Assembly (NCBI GenBank): GCA_900239685.1
Contig: OENT01000096.1
Coordinates: 1 to 64,000, forward strand
Direction of reading: 5' to 3'
Length of the DNA: 64,000 nt
From: Rotaria macrura
Taxonomy: Eukaryota; Rotifera; Eurotatoria; Philodinida; Philodinidae
Numbering within the stretch: position 1 is the first letter of the stretch; each line of letters starts with the position of its first letter. A program made the translations under genes and the position numbers. Positions 13,274-24,380 of the stretch are shown here, piece by piece. The notes beneath the pieces are model-generated. The model was not told where the DNA came from and made no database searches. It was given only the letters and a program-made list of their open reading frames with translations.

Positions 13274-14341
13274 TTAACCCTTCCCAGCCGGATGGTACCA
13301 AATGGGCACATTTTAAATTGTTTTATAAAAAACTGTTTCAAACTGGTGTTGACCATCGTTCTGATATCATAATAATTAAGGGCACCAATGTCACAATTTA
13401 TTCACCTTTCATTCAAGATAAATGCACTTTGCTTTCTTAAAGCAGCATAATGAGAGCTGATTGCCATGGAGAATCTCCACAGTGACAAGTTCTCACTGAG
13501 AACTATCATTATTTTGAACATCTAATAAAAGTCGATATTCAAAGTACCAACTGCAAAACTTTTGTTGATAGATTCTCTGTTTCCGTCACTACTAATGACA
13601 GTGTTTCAATAGTGAATTATATAAGAAAAAATAAGAATGTTACCGTTTGGTCACATCCGGTCGTAACGGTACAGACATGTAAAAAAAAATTTATCTTTTT
13701 TATACCTACACGAATTTAATGGTTTATACTTTTTCTTAATCCGTGTCATCAATCTAGTACACAGATTATGTTTCTACGTATTCTCTCGATGCCTCAACTT
13801 AGTTATTGCTAGAATACTGTGAAATGTCACGGAATTATGCAAAATTTTGTCTGTTTTCTTGAGATAAGATCTAGAATTTATAGAAGCTCTGGAAGTTTTT
13901 GAAGCATCCACCAATGATTTTCAATGGTAAGATATCATCGAGTTCGAAAACTCTCAGAACTTCTCTAAATTCTGAGTCTTATCTCAAGAAAACAGTCAAA
14001 TTTGCATAATTCATTGATATTTCACAATATTCTATCGATAACCCAGCTGAGGTATTGAGGGAAGATGTAGAAACATAATCTTTCTTCTAGTTTCATGGTA
14101 TGGATTAAGAAAAAATATAAACCATCACACTCCTTCACGTAGAAAAAAAGATCAATTTTTTACATGTCTGCACAGTTACGGCCGGATGTGACCAAAAGGT
14201 AACGTCATGTGGTTATGTGACCCGCCTTCTTCCCGGAATTGAATACTATATTTTCGATATATACGCAATGATTGAAGTCTAAATACAATGGTGAATATTT
14301 TTTTGCACTCGTTCTTCTGGTAGCCGGTCAGAAAGGGTTAA
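13274..14341. mobile_element. piggyBac-like non-autonomous element
   Basis: The element occupies 13278-14337 (1,060 bp) and is flanked on both sides by TTAA (13274-13277 and 14338-14341), the hallmark duplication of the piggyBac superfamily. The ends are imperfect inverted repeats: left begins CCCTTCCCAGCCGG, right (complement) begins CCCTTTCTGACCGG. Most of the interior is a long imperfect inverted repeat (13639-14203), described separately. There is no long open frame and no transposase, so movement would depend on an enzyme encoded elsewhere. A subterminal motif close to GGATGTGACCAAA appears near both arms and could be a transposase-binding repeat (inference). Confidence 0.75.
13639..14203. 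repeat. Long inverted repeat inside the piggyBac-like element
   Basis: Arms of roughly 270-285 bp (13639 to about 13905, and about 13940 to 14203) are reverse complements with scattered mismatches. The outer ends read GTTACCGTTTGGTCACATCC and the matching complement at 14184-14203. Blocks such as TCTTGAGATAAGA and the AT-rich TGGTTTATACTTTTTCTTAATCC also match across the axis. Divergence between the arms shows it is not a recent assembly duplication. Transcripts would fold into a long hairpin. Confidence 0.8.
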
Positions 14342-14670
14342 AATATAAGACGAACTAAAGTGTCCAAAGTTAATAAGATAAATTCGACTAAAATGCCAGA
14401 GCATTAAAATAAACTTGGTGAACAGTAAATAATAAGATGCTACAACAATATCCTGTGCATACAATTCATAGGTTTATTATTGTAGACTTTCAAATAGTTG
14501 AACTGATTAGATATCAGAGCTCCGCAGGACAACCTACAAGGTGTCCCGTCCCGTCCCGTGTCCCGCATTTCTCTAGTCCCGTCCCGTCCCGTCCCGCCTA
14601 CTTCTGTCATATCCTAGATCGAGAAGTACAGGCCGGTTCTCGTAGGAAAACATTGGAAATCACCTGAAAA

Positions 14671-14804
14671 TGGAAGCAGTATTCTGGTCAGAAAATTGTC
14701 ATACTTTTTTTGGTATATTCCAGGCAATTTCTGTTCTTTCCGGCAGGGACTGACCGGAAATTATCGGGGAAAAATCTGATAATTTTCTTGTCGGAATACT
14801 GCTT
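14671..14804. repeat. Imperfect hairpin in the hAT-like element
   Basis: The sequence GGAAGCAGTATTCTG with the following CAGAAAATTG (from 14672) is mirrored by its imperfect complement ending in GGAATACTGCTTC (about 14779-14804). The loop between them is rich in CCGG-type steps. It may be a relic of a second mobile element inside the transposon; no target duplication was identified. Confidence 0.5.
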
Positions 14805-15040
14805 CAGTGTTCCGGTGTTTCCCATATTTTCCTGCGGGATACAACTGTTTTGCCGCATCTTTTCTGCCGGTTCCTGCAGTATCCAGTAGCCGGAATGATA
14901 GAGCTGGGATGTAGCCAACTCTTTTGTTCTGGATATACGGTTGAAGAAACGAATCTAGTTTACATTTTCTTTTTTAATGTGAATTTTTCTCGGTTCATTA
15001 GGAGGGATATAGTCATTGATATTATAATGTTTTTTATAGA

Positions 15041-15341
15041 CTCTTCCTTGAATTATTTTTATTTAAATAAATAGAATGAAACACAATTATGACGTTTCGA
15101 CAATCGAAGTTGTCTTCTTCAGATGATGTTGTACGTGAATGTATAGGTATTCGTTTTCTTTTCTTTTATATAATATGACAATAGGATGGAGGAAGAAGGC
15201 AAATAGTCCATATATCCTACCAGTTTCNTATACATTCATGTACAACATCATCTGAAGAAGACAACTTCGATTGTCGAAATGTCACAATTGTGTTTTATTC
15301 TATTTGATTTAAATTTAAATTTAAATAATTTAAGGAAGAGT
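15041..15341. repeat. Foldback with hammerhead-like core inside the hAT-like element
   Basis: Arms 15041-15143 and 15229-15341 are near-perfect reverse complements separated by about 85 bp that includes an N (15228). Each arm carries, read outward, CTGAAGA, then a GACAA/TTGTC stem with CTTCGA loop, then CGAAA and GTC. This resembles the catalytic core of hammerhead ribozymes found in Penelope-like elements and related repeats. The left arm (minus strand) has CGAAACGTC; the right arm (plus strand) has CGAAATGTC. A perfect palindrome centred on ACATGT follows at about 15352-15375. Ribozyme activity is inference. Confidence 0.6.
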
Positions 15342-15604
15342 ACATAAAAAAAACATAAAAACATGTTTTTATGTGAATGATTTCTTTCACTATCGATCTG
15401 TTTAAAAATTAGATGTCGCACAACTGCGATAAATGTAAGATGATGTGTGAAAACTGTGCCTTATAAACTTGGCGGGACGCTTTAGTAAATTCATCTTGTC
15501 CCGTCCCGCAAGCGATTAAAATTTCAGTCCCGTCCCGCCTGATCCCGTCCCGGGACGGGACTAGGCGGGATTGTCCCCGCATCCCGCGGAGCTCTGTTAG
15601 ATAT

Positions 15605-15982
15605 AGTAACTAAATGATAGAAATCATACTGGTAATCATGAACACCATATATACTATATGGGACTGATTTTGCTCTGAAAAAGTTCACTGGTATCTTTTT
15701 CATTCTCAGACGAAAAAAAAAAGAATACGACCTGATTAGAGAGATGGCACCACTAATCAGTTTAATGTTTTAATGAATTTTATGATTTATATTCAAATTT
15801 CCAAATAAACTTTCTAAAAATTTCACCACTCTATTTGTTTCATATTTTTCCACAATAGTGGATGTTTTTCTATATTTGTCTAATCGTCATGTTGCTATGT
15901 TAACCATTGCAAGTAATTTGTCGCATGTCCAAACGATTAGTGGTAGACAAATATTTTAATTCTTGGATATAGCTTAGATGTG
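15605..15982. other. Short intergenic gap and probable 5' region of the next gene
   Basis: Nothing specific was recognised. TTAG just before the start region (15974-15977) could be a splice acceptor for an unseen upstream exon of the gene at 15983. Confidence 0.4.
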
Positions 15983-18440
15983 ATGGATCAATCAGTTCAC
16001 TATGCTCATGCAATGTCCAATTTTGATTCAGTTTACAATGCTAGACCTGATATTGTTCATCATCCAACGATGTACATACCTACATCAACATACCGAAGTC
16101 AAACCATATCTCCTTCTCTAGCGCCATCAAGTTCAAGGTTTAATCTCGATCTATACAATCCTAGCGAATATCTTTCTGAATCTATTGATTATTCACCAAC
16201 TTCATCGTCTGTCATAATTCACCATCATCCTGTATATTCTTCTCCTCCCCCATCACAAGCTTTATCGAAACTACGTCAAATCAATGATGAATTATCTCAT
16301 ACACTTGCACGTTGTGAATTAACCAGTCGACCTCAACCACCACTGCCGCTTCCACCGCCATCACCTCATTACGTTATTCATCATTATCCAATATCACAAG
16401 ATTCGTATCGCACTTCACCACGTGTACGCAATTCATCATCGTCATCATCATCATCATCGACAGAATCATTACCAATACAAAAAAAGCATAATGCTCGAAT
16501 AAAATACAAAGCCCATATTCCACGACGACCAACATCTTTATCGAATTTAGATCAGATTCTTGTTTCAACCTCAGATGCTTATTCATCGAATGATCCCATG
16601 ACCATTGATCTCTATCCAACACGCGATCAAGGTTTCGTTAGAATTACTCGAAATCGTCCGAATAATCAAAGCTCATGGCTTGCTGATCGATCACCCATTC
16701 GAAGAAATTCTATTTCAGAAGCATGCTCTTATCGAACGCCTCGAGCACCTAATTATAGTAATAATCCAATACAAATCAATAGTCGATTATCGAGTGGCAA
16801 AGGTTTGTAATAGCAAATTTAACTAAAATAAATTTCTTAACATTAGGTCGTTCCCGATCATCATCGGCCAAGCCTCGTGCTCGTCGTGATAGTGCTCCGA
16901 ATCCACTTCGTCAATCTGCTACTACTTTCTCGAATACATCACCTTTATGGCGGCCAGGTGGTACAAGCAAACCTACTAAATTCCCTGGTTCTCACGATCC
17001 ACCATCAAAGCTGAAACCTTCACCCGAACCTATTTGGAATCCTAGTGGTATTGCAAAGAAAACAAAACATTTCCGTGCTTTTGATCCTGGTAGAAAACCA
17101 GCATCGGCTACGACACCTTCACCAATTTGGAATCCATCATCGAAACATATTGTTAATAAACCTCCAAAATATTTTGAACCAACTACCAAGTCGGCATCGA
17201 TAACTTCAGTAACATCAGGAAAAGAGTCGATAGAAAAAACTAAAAGAACTAAAAGTTATAAGATAATCCCCAGAGCTGATCCAGCATTTAAAACACGTAT
17301 TTACAAAGCTGAAAGTAAAGTGAAATCTGCATGGACCGCTCCAACAATAGTTAAAGAAACGAGGCCACCAATCCCACGTCCCACTAAAAAACCACCAGTA
17401 AAAGTAACTATACCTTCAAAACCGAAGGCCAGACCTGCTCGAGTTCAACCTGTTGCACCTCTAAAAAGCACGAACCTTGCTCCCACATCAAATATAGATA
17501 CCGGTCGAAGTTCACTGAACAATGTTCCAACAAAGCCAATGTTTCAATCAACACCGAAAGATCAAAGTATAGTCGATGACAACAGTATGGTTGATCTATC
17601 AGACAATGAATCACAGATAACAAAACATTCGGATCCACAAGAAATAATATCTCGTCAACAACATCAAGACGAAAAGACACCTCCTAAATCTAGTATGTAA
17701 TATGATGTCACAGTTAAAATTCGTTTGATTATTCTATTTTCAGTAAAATCCAGTATGCCTGTAAAAGATGGCTATTTTGATGATGAAAGTGGTGCGGAAA
17801 ATCCTCACGATGATACTCACAGTTTGTATTTTCTTCTTTTCTTCTAAATAGAATTTTCAAAATATTTCTTCGTTTTGTTTAGCTCCCTCGCCTCTTCGTG
17901 AAGTCAAAAATGATGATGACGATGATAAAGTAGATCAGTTGAATGATCAGAGTTCAAAGCAACTACGAAGTTCTCCTAAAGGTATAGGTACCAACCATTT
18001 TGTTTATATATACAAATTGACGATTTCAAAATAATGTATTAAGCTTCTTCGCCTCACCCTGACACACACCATGATGACAATGAAGTAGACCAGTTGAATG
18101 GTCAGAGTTCGCAACCATCGTCAATTCATCCTGAAGACAAAGGTATCATTTTGAAATAGATAAACCACACGTATAACAGTAAGGAAATGTTCTTTTCTTA
18201 GATTCTACACATAACGCTGACGACATACAAACTGTCGATGATGGGGATGCTATTTTTTTGGATGAAAGTGATAAAGATGATATCGATGAGACAGCTGCAA
18301 AAACTTTGGAACCTGAAGAATCCATGAAAGATGATGAGTCCCATGTTACAATAGATGATTCGAAGAAAAATTCTAAAGAAAAACCAAAAATCCCTTCACC
18401 AGAACCAAGAGATCCTGAAATTGATGATTTTTTCGATTAA
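15983..18440 (+). CDS. Disordered Ser/Pro-rich protein with acidic tail, six exons
   Basis: Predicted exons are 15983-16802, 16847-17692, 17744-17821, 17883-17981, 18044-18142 and 18202-18440, giving 726 residues. Introns are 44-62 bp and every one is phase 1, so all internal exons are frame-preserving. The N-terminal part is rich in Ser, Pro, Tyr and His with a Pro run and a Ser run, plus one short helical stretch (LSKLRQINDELSHTLARCE, residues about 90-110). The middle is basic (RSRSSSAKPRARR) and holds a repeated IWNPS motif and KTRIYKAESKVKSAW. The end is acidic (DDDDDK, EPRDPEIDDFFD). No catalytic or transmembrane segment is visible, suggesting a scaffold or cytoskeleton-associated protein (inference). 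Exons 4 and 5 are duplicates. The ATG at 15983 is used because the ATG at 15978 meets an immediate stop; an upstream exon remains possible. Family not recognised. Confidence 0.8.
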
Positions 18441-18491
18441 ATATTAGTTATTTTTGGCATCTGCTTATTCTTATAAAAAAAAGTTTATTTT

Positions 18492-18497
18492 AATAAA
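18492..18497 (+). terminator. Poly(A) signal AATAAA of the six-exon gene
   Basis: AATAAA sits 52 bp after the stop codon at 18440, in an AT-rich tail. Confidence 0.5.
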
Positions 18498-21386
18498 ATA
18501 GTGTAAACTAATATATAATATATTCATGTTAAAATCAGAGAAAAACAAAGAATGTAAACATTAAGTATGGTGATCAGCGTATATGATTACGATGAAATTT
18601 CTTTCAAGACAGATACCAGAAAAATAATCTAGAATGTCGTATTCTCCTAAATATTATACGATAAATTTAAAATTAGACGTCGACAAAAGAAAATATCAGG
18701 TGTTGTTTGTATGGTGTAATCAATTAATAATCAATTCGTCGGTGTTTTATTATAATTACGATTTTCGTTTATTAACTATTTAATTGAAAAAAAATTTTCC
18801 GAATCCTTTGTTCACTTTTCTTTCCTCCGGTGGTAATTTCAGTTTATTATCAATCTAGTTCATAAGGATGAATAGATAGTTGTAACACGTGATGATGTAA
18901 CAACTGATTATGTGATCAAACATAACATTTGACAGTATGTGCTGACTCATAAAACACTTGAATGAAATATTAAAATGATAAGTCGATACACTTGGGTATT
19001 CAATAAAATTTCAACGAACAGATAAAGTAATAATCGATGTAATTTGTATATTTCGAAAAACGTTTTTTTTCTAATTAAATTTCGACTCAATAAATGATTG
19101 ATCATGTAATACAAGGAACTGAATGTCATGATGAATATTGAATTTTGTAGCATACAGTTTAAACAGTTAGAAAAAAATCGAATATATTTGAGACTCGTGT
19201 GATGAATGTTCGAAATTTTCTTCTCTTCGTTAACTAAACTCATATAACGAACGACAATTGTGTAAATTAAGAAAACAAGATTGATACTCTAAGAAGATAG
19301 ATCTAATATAGAATACTTCATTTTGAATCTTGAGATTGGTCAGTCTCTCTGAGCATTGTTGATTTTTTAGGACATTCGAACAATCGTATCGTGTTATGAA
19401 TTATTTAAGGAACAAAACTCCAATATTCAGTGTAGAAAGTACAACGAGTACTATCATATTACGATTGTTGACCTATTAATTGATATGTTGATTGTAAAAT
19501 GCTTGTTAAAGTTAACAATAATTGAAAACATTGAATGTGTTTCAGATAAAACTGTTTTTTTTTGACATTCTTCTAATTATTTAAATAGAAAATGAAGACA
19601 TGTATTACGTTGAAAATATTTCTATTCGATTAGAAATCAAAGTCTTGGAAACGATTAAACAATATGCTTCATTAAAATACATGCATGTGTCATAAGAACA
19701 TGTAAGAGAGAAAAATTGTATTCAACGTAAGTTAAACTAGGCATAAATATTCATTATTCAATTAATAAAAAGAACTGTTCACAAAAAGCTAACTGAAGTT
19801 AGTGACTGATGCGAAAAACCACTTACCTAGTCAAATTTATCAAGTATGAGACATTATGCATCAAACAAAATTCGATATGTCCAATCTAATGATGGGTGTA
19901 ACACTGCGTTTCTTAAAATTAATGTGATCTACAGATCTTCATTAATTCATAAAATAAGACTTTTATTAGATATTTCAAGCGACGATTCGTTCAATAATTT
20001 GTGTCTCATATAAAGCTTGTTGACTTTGACGCTCTGTTCTGCTCTGAATAGATGAATTTGATTTCATTCGATAGATCTCAATTCGGATGTGATTTTGCGT
20101 TTTATTTATATTATTCTCTTGTACTATAAACACTCACATCCATATTTCAAACTCTTGATACAACATTTACGTTAGTGATTACTAATGATTGTAGTTCTCA
20201 TCTGAAAAATGATTTAATGGAAAAAGTACAACAATAGATTTTACACGAATGACACATACATGCATATGATACATTTTTCTTCATTGATTTAAGAAGAAGA
20301 TATGACAGATGACATAGAAAGTTTAACAAGAACAGCGTATTTTAACATAAATTTGCTGTTCAAGCGGATATTTCTCAGATTTGCCATCTGTTAACGGTGA
20401 TATTCGGCACAAATGACCTAGTTTGTGACCTCAAGTTAACTTGTCTCATGACATACATTTCGTAGCAGGTAGCAATGAGTGCAGCTATAGTAGTCGGGTT
20501 TTTCATAATTCAAGCCGATAGCACAACATGTATGCTCTTGTTCAAAACATTCGAAATATGCAGAATATTTACCTCGTCAAATTATTTAGTTTGACTCTTT
20601 AACAACATCGAACGACATCATGATTTATTTGACACGTCTACATTCCCAATATGAAAGCTTACAATAGAAATACCATAATTCCATTCTGTGCTAGTAGTTC
20701 GATATCTTGATTTGCACATATCAACACATCGATCTTAATGAATTCAATCTAAATAATATGTCAATACTTAATTTGATGAAAGTATATCTTTGATTTGTTA
20801 TATAAATAAATTTACAATGTGCTATATGATTTTTCACTCAACTAATCAGATAATAAAGATAATTGGAACTTCCAAACATTCTAAATTGTTTTCGTACGTA
20901 TTCTATAGTGATATAAATAAGAAATCGATGGCAGTAGAAATAATTTAGGCGCTAACAAGTAAAGTCTGTCGAGTCCGAGTTACGAGTAGTTGTAAATGAA
21001 AATTCAACGATATCGCTTATGTACAAAATCTTCAATCTAAGAACTCTTCCAACGACTACAAGATATACATCATGTTTTATATTTCGATCGTATTCGTAGA
21101 ATTTTATCAGTACGGCTTCTCCGTATCCTCACCCGTTTACCATCCAGATATAACACAAGCACGACATTAGTAATATGACGATGGATAGTTTTCTTTTGTC
21201 TCCTGATCTTATTTGTATAAACTAATAGTGTGTAAGAAGAAAAAACAGCGAACATCGTCCACAAAACTATTCATACGCATAATTGTACATAAAATTAAAT
21301 ATACGTCCTAGAAATTCTTTTGTACGATATTAACTTTTTCGTTCAACATCGAATTTAGTCTTCCTGCCTGGCAACATACAAGACCT
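18498..21386. other. Intergenic, nothing recognised
   Basis: Three kilobases between convergent genes. Open frames at 18947-19243 and 21070-21264 (minus) have no recognisable domain or splice context. No repeats with definable ends were seen. Confidence 0.5.
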
Positions 21387-21392
21387 TTTATT
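21387..21392 (-). terminator. Poly(A) signal of the minus-strand 7TM receptor
   Basis: TTTATT on the plus strand (AATAAA on the coding strand) lies about 54 bp after the stop at 21446. It sits inside a small palindrome, CCTTTTATTTCATAAAAGG. Confidence 0.5.
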
Positions 21393-21445
21393 TCATAAAA
21401 GGGAATAGTATTAATAGAAAAAGAAAAGATATCAAATATTACATT

Positions 21446-23432
21446 TTAAACAGTGGTCAATTTAATGAGATATTGAGCTGCTTCATCTGATGGTTGTTCA
21501 ATATCTATCATACTAATATCATCTTTATTTTGATTTGGTATTATTAGTGACTCTGACGATGGATCATTGTTTATATCAGGTTTTTTATTCATTTCATTAT
21601 TTGATGATGTTGATTTTAGAATAATACGAAGTGGTATTGGTATACTTGACTTTTTACGATTATTATTTTGTTCGTCATTACATTGTTGTTGTTTTTTCTT
21701 TCGAAATATTTTTTTAAGATGAAGAATTTCAATAAGTTCATTACGAAATTGTGCTCCACAAATCATCAATATTAAAATATTCGATGTTGATGTAAATAAT
21801 TCAAGTATACTACCGAGAAATATCGGTAGAATATTCGTACTCGATTCACCATAGCAATTGTCTGTTTTCATACGAAAGAGTAAACGATGACATGTAAAAA
21901 AATTAATGACATAAGATTGTAATGCGCTCATTAAACTTAATAGAATTTCAACGAAAATAAGCGATAATGAGCGTAGTTCAGCACGTGAATGACTATGTTT
22001 ACGTATTAATGGTTGATTGGATATATAATAGAGACACATAAACGATGATATTATACATATCGATGATGGTATGAATGTACCAATGATGAAGCCAATCGTA
22101 TAACGATTTTTTAATGATAAACGACGATCATATAGAAAGTGATAAAATTTTTGAAATCTTTTCGCTGTCAAAGGAAATGAACAATTAGCATACGAATCAA
22201 TAAAATGTGATGTTTGAGCACAAAATTGATGTTCGAGGAAATAATCTTTACCGGGACGTGATTTTAATAATGGTCGAGTTACATTATCTATAGCTGAAAG
22301 AAGATATTTCGGTAAAATTTCTTCTAAATCACATTCAGAACGATTAGCATATTCATCTGGCCAATCAATTGACATGTAAGATTGAAGATAAACATATGCA
22401 ACAGTTCGATGACGTATACGATGCCAATCTTTGTCCGAATGGCATATCGAGTCAGTACTATTATTCAATGATTCATTTGTTATAGAGTATGTTAAATAGG
22501 GTTGATGAGAAATATTATTACGAACGAACGCTGTTGATGCTAACTTGAATACTAAAATATATTTCACAAGCTTTGATTATCATATATCGTCTTACAGACT
22601 GTTTACCAAGTTGTTTAGATAGAAAGACAGAAGCTAAGCTTTAACATGTCTATCACAGTCTGGGATGCGAGAAGATAACAAAGTCATATTACAGATCGAG
22701 GAAGAAAATATTCAAGGAATTCTCTTGTTTTACACGATCTCAAACATAGATTACTATTTTCTTTACTCCATAGTATTTCAAAGAACAAACAAATAAATTT
22801 CCGATTCCATTTTATTCAATATTACCTGAATAATTAGAAGATGCAATTGAGCATGGCTCATTGATCACATTTTTCGTATCATTTATTAATGAATCTATTT
22901 GTAGATTTTGATTTCTATTCAATTTTAATTCTTTTATACAAAAACCATCGTAAAGTTGCATGTAAGACACAGTAATTCCATATATAAATGCAATTAATGT
23001 TAACATAAATGCACACATACGACTTTCACGATAAGATATTGAAGAAAATGTTCGTACACGTTGTATGGACATAAACATAAAAATAAGCATCGATATTTGT
23101 GTATATGTTGTATTATACGTAAGTACGGATAAACCTCCATGATCAATTAAATCACCATAGTGAATAATGTCAATGAATTTCGATAGATAAATATTAAACC
23201 AGCATGATTGTGATGCATCAAATATTAACATTTTCGCAACATGAGATATAAATAAAAGTATACAATCGTTAAAAAATAATGCAATAAAATATACACTGAT
23301 TGAACGTGTACGAAAACGTTGACGAAGAAAAACTATTATACATATAATATTACTAAAAAATCCGCATATAAATATAGGAGCAAGAACATTACATAATATA
23401 CATGGATCAATACTTTCTCTCGTAACAATCAT
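21446..23432 (-). CDS. Divergent rhodopsin-type 7TM receptor with very long second extracellular loop
   Basis: Two exons, 23432-22826 and 22551-21446, with a 274-bp intron (phase 1; donor GTAATA, acceptor ATTTTAG), give 570 residues from the first ATG. Seven hydrophobic segments are visible. TM1 (LAPIFICGFFSNIICIIVFL), TM2 (FIALFFNDCILLFISH), TM3 (ISMLIFMFMSIQRVRTF) and TM4 come from exon 1; TM5 (FIIGTFIPSSICIISSF), TM6 and TM7 (LGSILELFTSTSNILIL) from exon 2. Between TM4 and TM5 lie about 190 residues with many NxS/T sites and cysteines, so extracellular loop 2 is very large and the intron falls within it. The DRY motif is replaced by QRVR and NPxxY is degenerate. The tail is basic then acidic. 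It is probably a peptide receptor related to FMRFamide-type receptors (inference); ligand unknown. A good acceptor at 23447-23448 suggests an upstream 5' exon. Confidence 0.75.
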
Positions 23433-23876
23433 TATTTTCAATTTATCTAAAAGAAAATTCGTCTGTCTAGTAGAGTTTCTTTCAATGAATTGGATATTTT
23501 CTTTTTGTTTTATTTCTCAAGAGAGCAAGACACAAAAACAAAATGTCTCTATCTATATCTTAAGAAATAGACGGATTATAAAGAGAACGACTATTAGACA
23601 AACACATACATGGAAAACCGTCTATGAAATTAGTTTTCTTCTTTTTCTTTCTCTCAGTGGATATTAGTGTTGAATGAATGATAAATGTACGAGAGAGATA
23701 TATAGATGCTGACTGATTGAAAGTAATGAAAAGTTAATTTGACTTATATAAATCGATAAAACAAAATATATTTTTGTTTTTGAAACAATATTATTTTTAA
23801 ATAAATCATCTCCTACTCAATAGACGAAACTGAGAGAAATAAAATTAAAAAGAAAATATCTCGACCAACAGCTGGT

Positions 23877-23900
23877 AGAGAGAGAGAGAGAGAGAGAGAG
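23877..23900. repeat. (AG)12 microsatellite
   Basis: Twelve perfect AG units. Confidence 0.95.
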
Positions 23901-24329
23901 AAAATCAAAATAAATTCCAATTGATAGAGAATAAATAAATAGAAAAGTATCTTAATCATTTATAATACGTTCAGTACATAAAATCAATACTTTAAACTTA
24001 CTTTAATTAAGTTAATAAAAAACGCGAGTGAAGTCGGAAATCTAATATGCAAAAAAAACATCTTTTTCTTTCTTTTTTCTTGCTCATAGTTTATAAGCAT
24101 TACTAGTGTCAAAATAACAGACCAGCATAGCGATATGATTGGTATTTCCGGGGTGTAGATTGCTTTTCTCTGATTCATAAACATGATAATTGCTTCAAGC
24201 AAGTTGCGATAATGTGTCAACTTTGAAAGCAAAATAAATAGAAAGCAAGCTCGAATCAATGTCAGCCATCTCGCTCTTGTACTTCCCATATAAAATGGAA
24301 GGAATACCATGTTGACTGTTCGTAGATAC

Positions 24330-24380
24330 ATATATATATATATATATATTTAGAGAGAGAGAGACAGACAGACAGACAGA
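24330..24380. repeat. Compound microsatellite (TA)n-(GA)n-(CAGA)n
   Basis: About ten TA units are followed by GA units (24353-24364) and then four CAGA units. Such a block is expected to be length-variable. Confidence 0.95.

Larger units (their letters stand above)
14507..15604. mobile_element. hAT-like non-autonomous DNA transposon
   Basis: The element spans 14515-15596 (1,082 bp). The flanks carry an exact 8-bp duplication TTAGATAT (14507-14514 and 15597-15604). The ends are inverted repeats starting CAGAGCTCCGC, matching the hAT pattern of an 8-bp duplication plus CAG-type termini. Both subterminal zones are packed with GTCCCG/CGGGAC units (eight TCCCG units in the left 90 bp), strikingly GC-rich for this window and typical of hAT transposase-binding clusters. 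No transposase frame exists; the open frames inside (14437-14667, 14688-14918, 14850-15074) have no recognisable domain. The interior holds two hairpins, listed separately. The perfect target duplication suggests a fairly recent insertion. Confidence 0.85.

Noticed and set aside
23984-24331. 115-codon hydrophobic minus-strand frame upstream of the 7TM receptor
   Set aside because: It ends next to a TA microsatellite, has no family resemblance, and its hydrophobicity follows from T-rich codons. No splice link to the receptor could be made.
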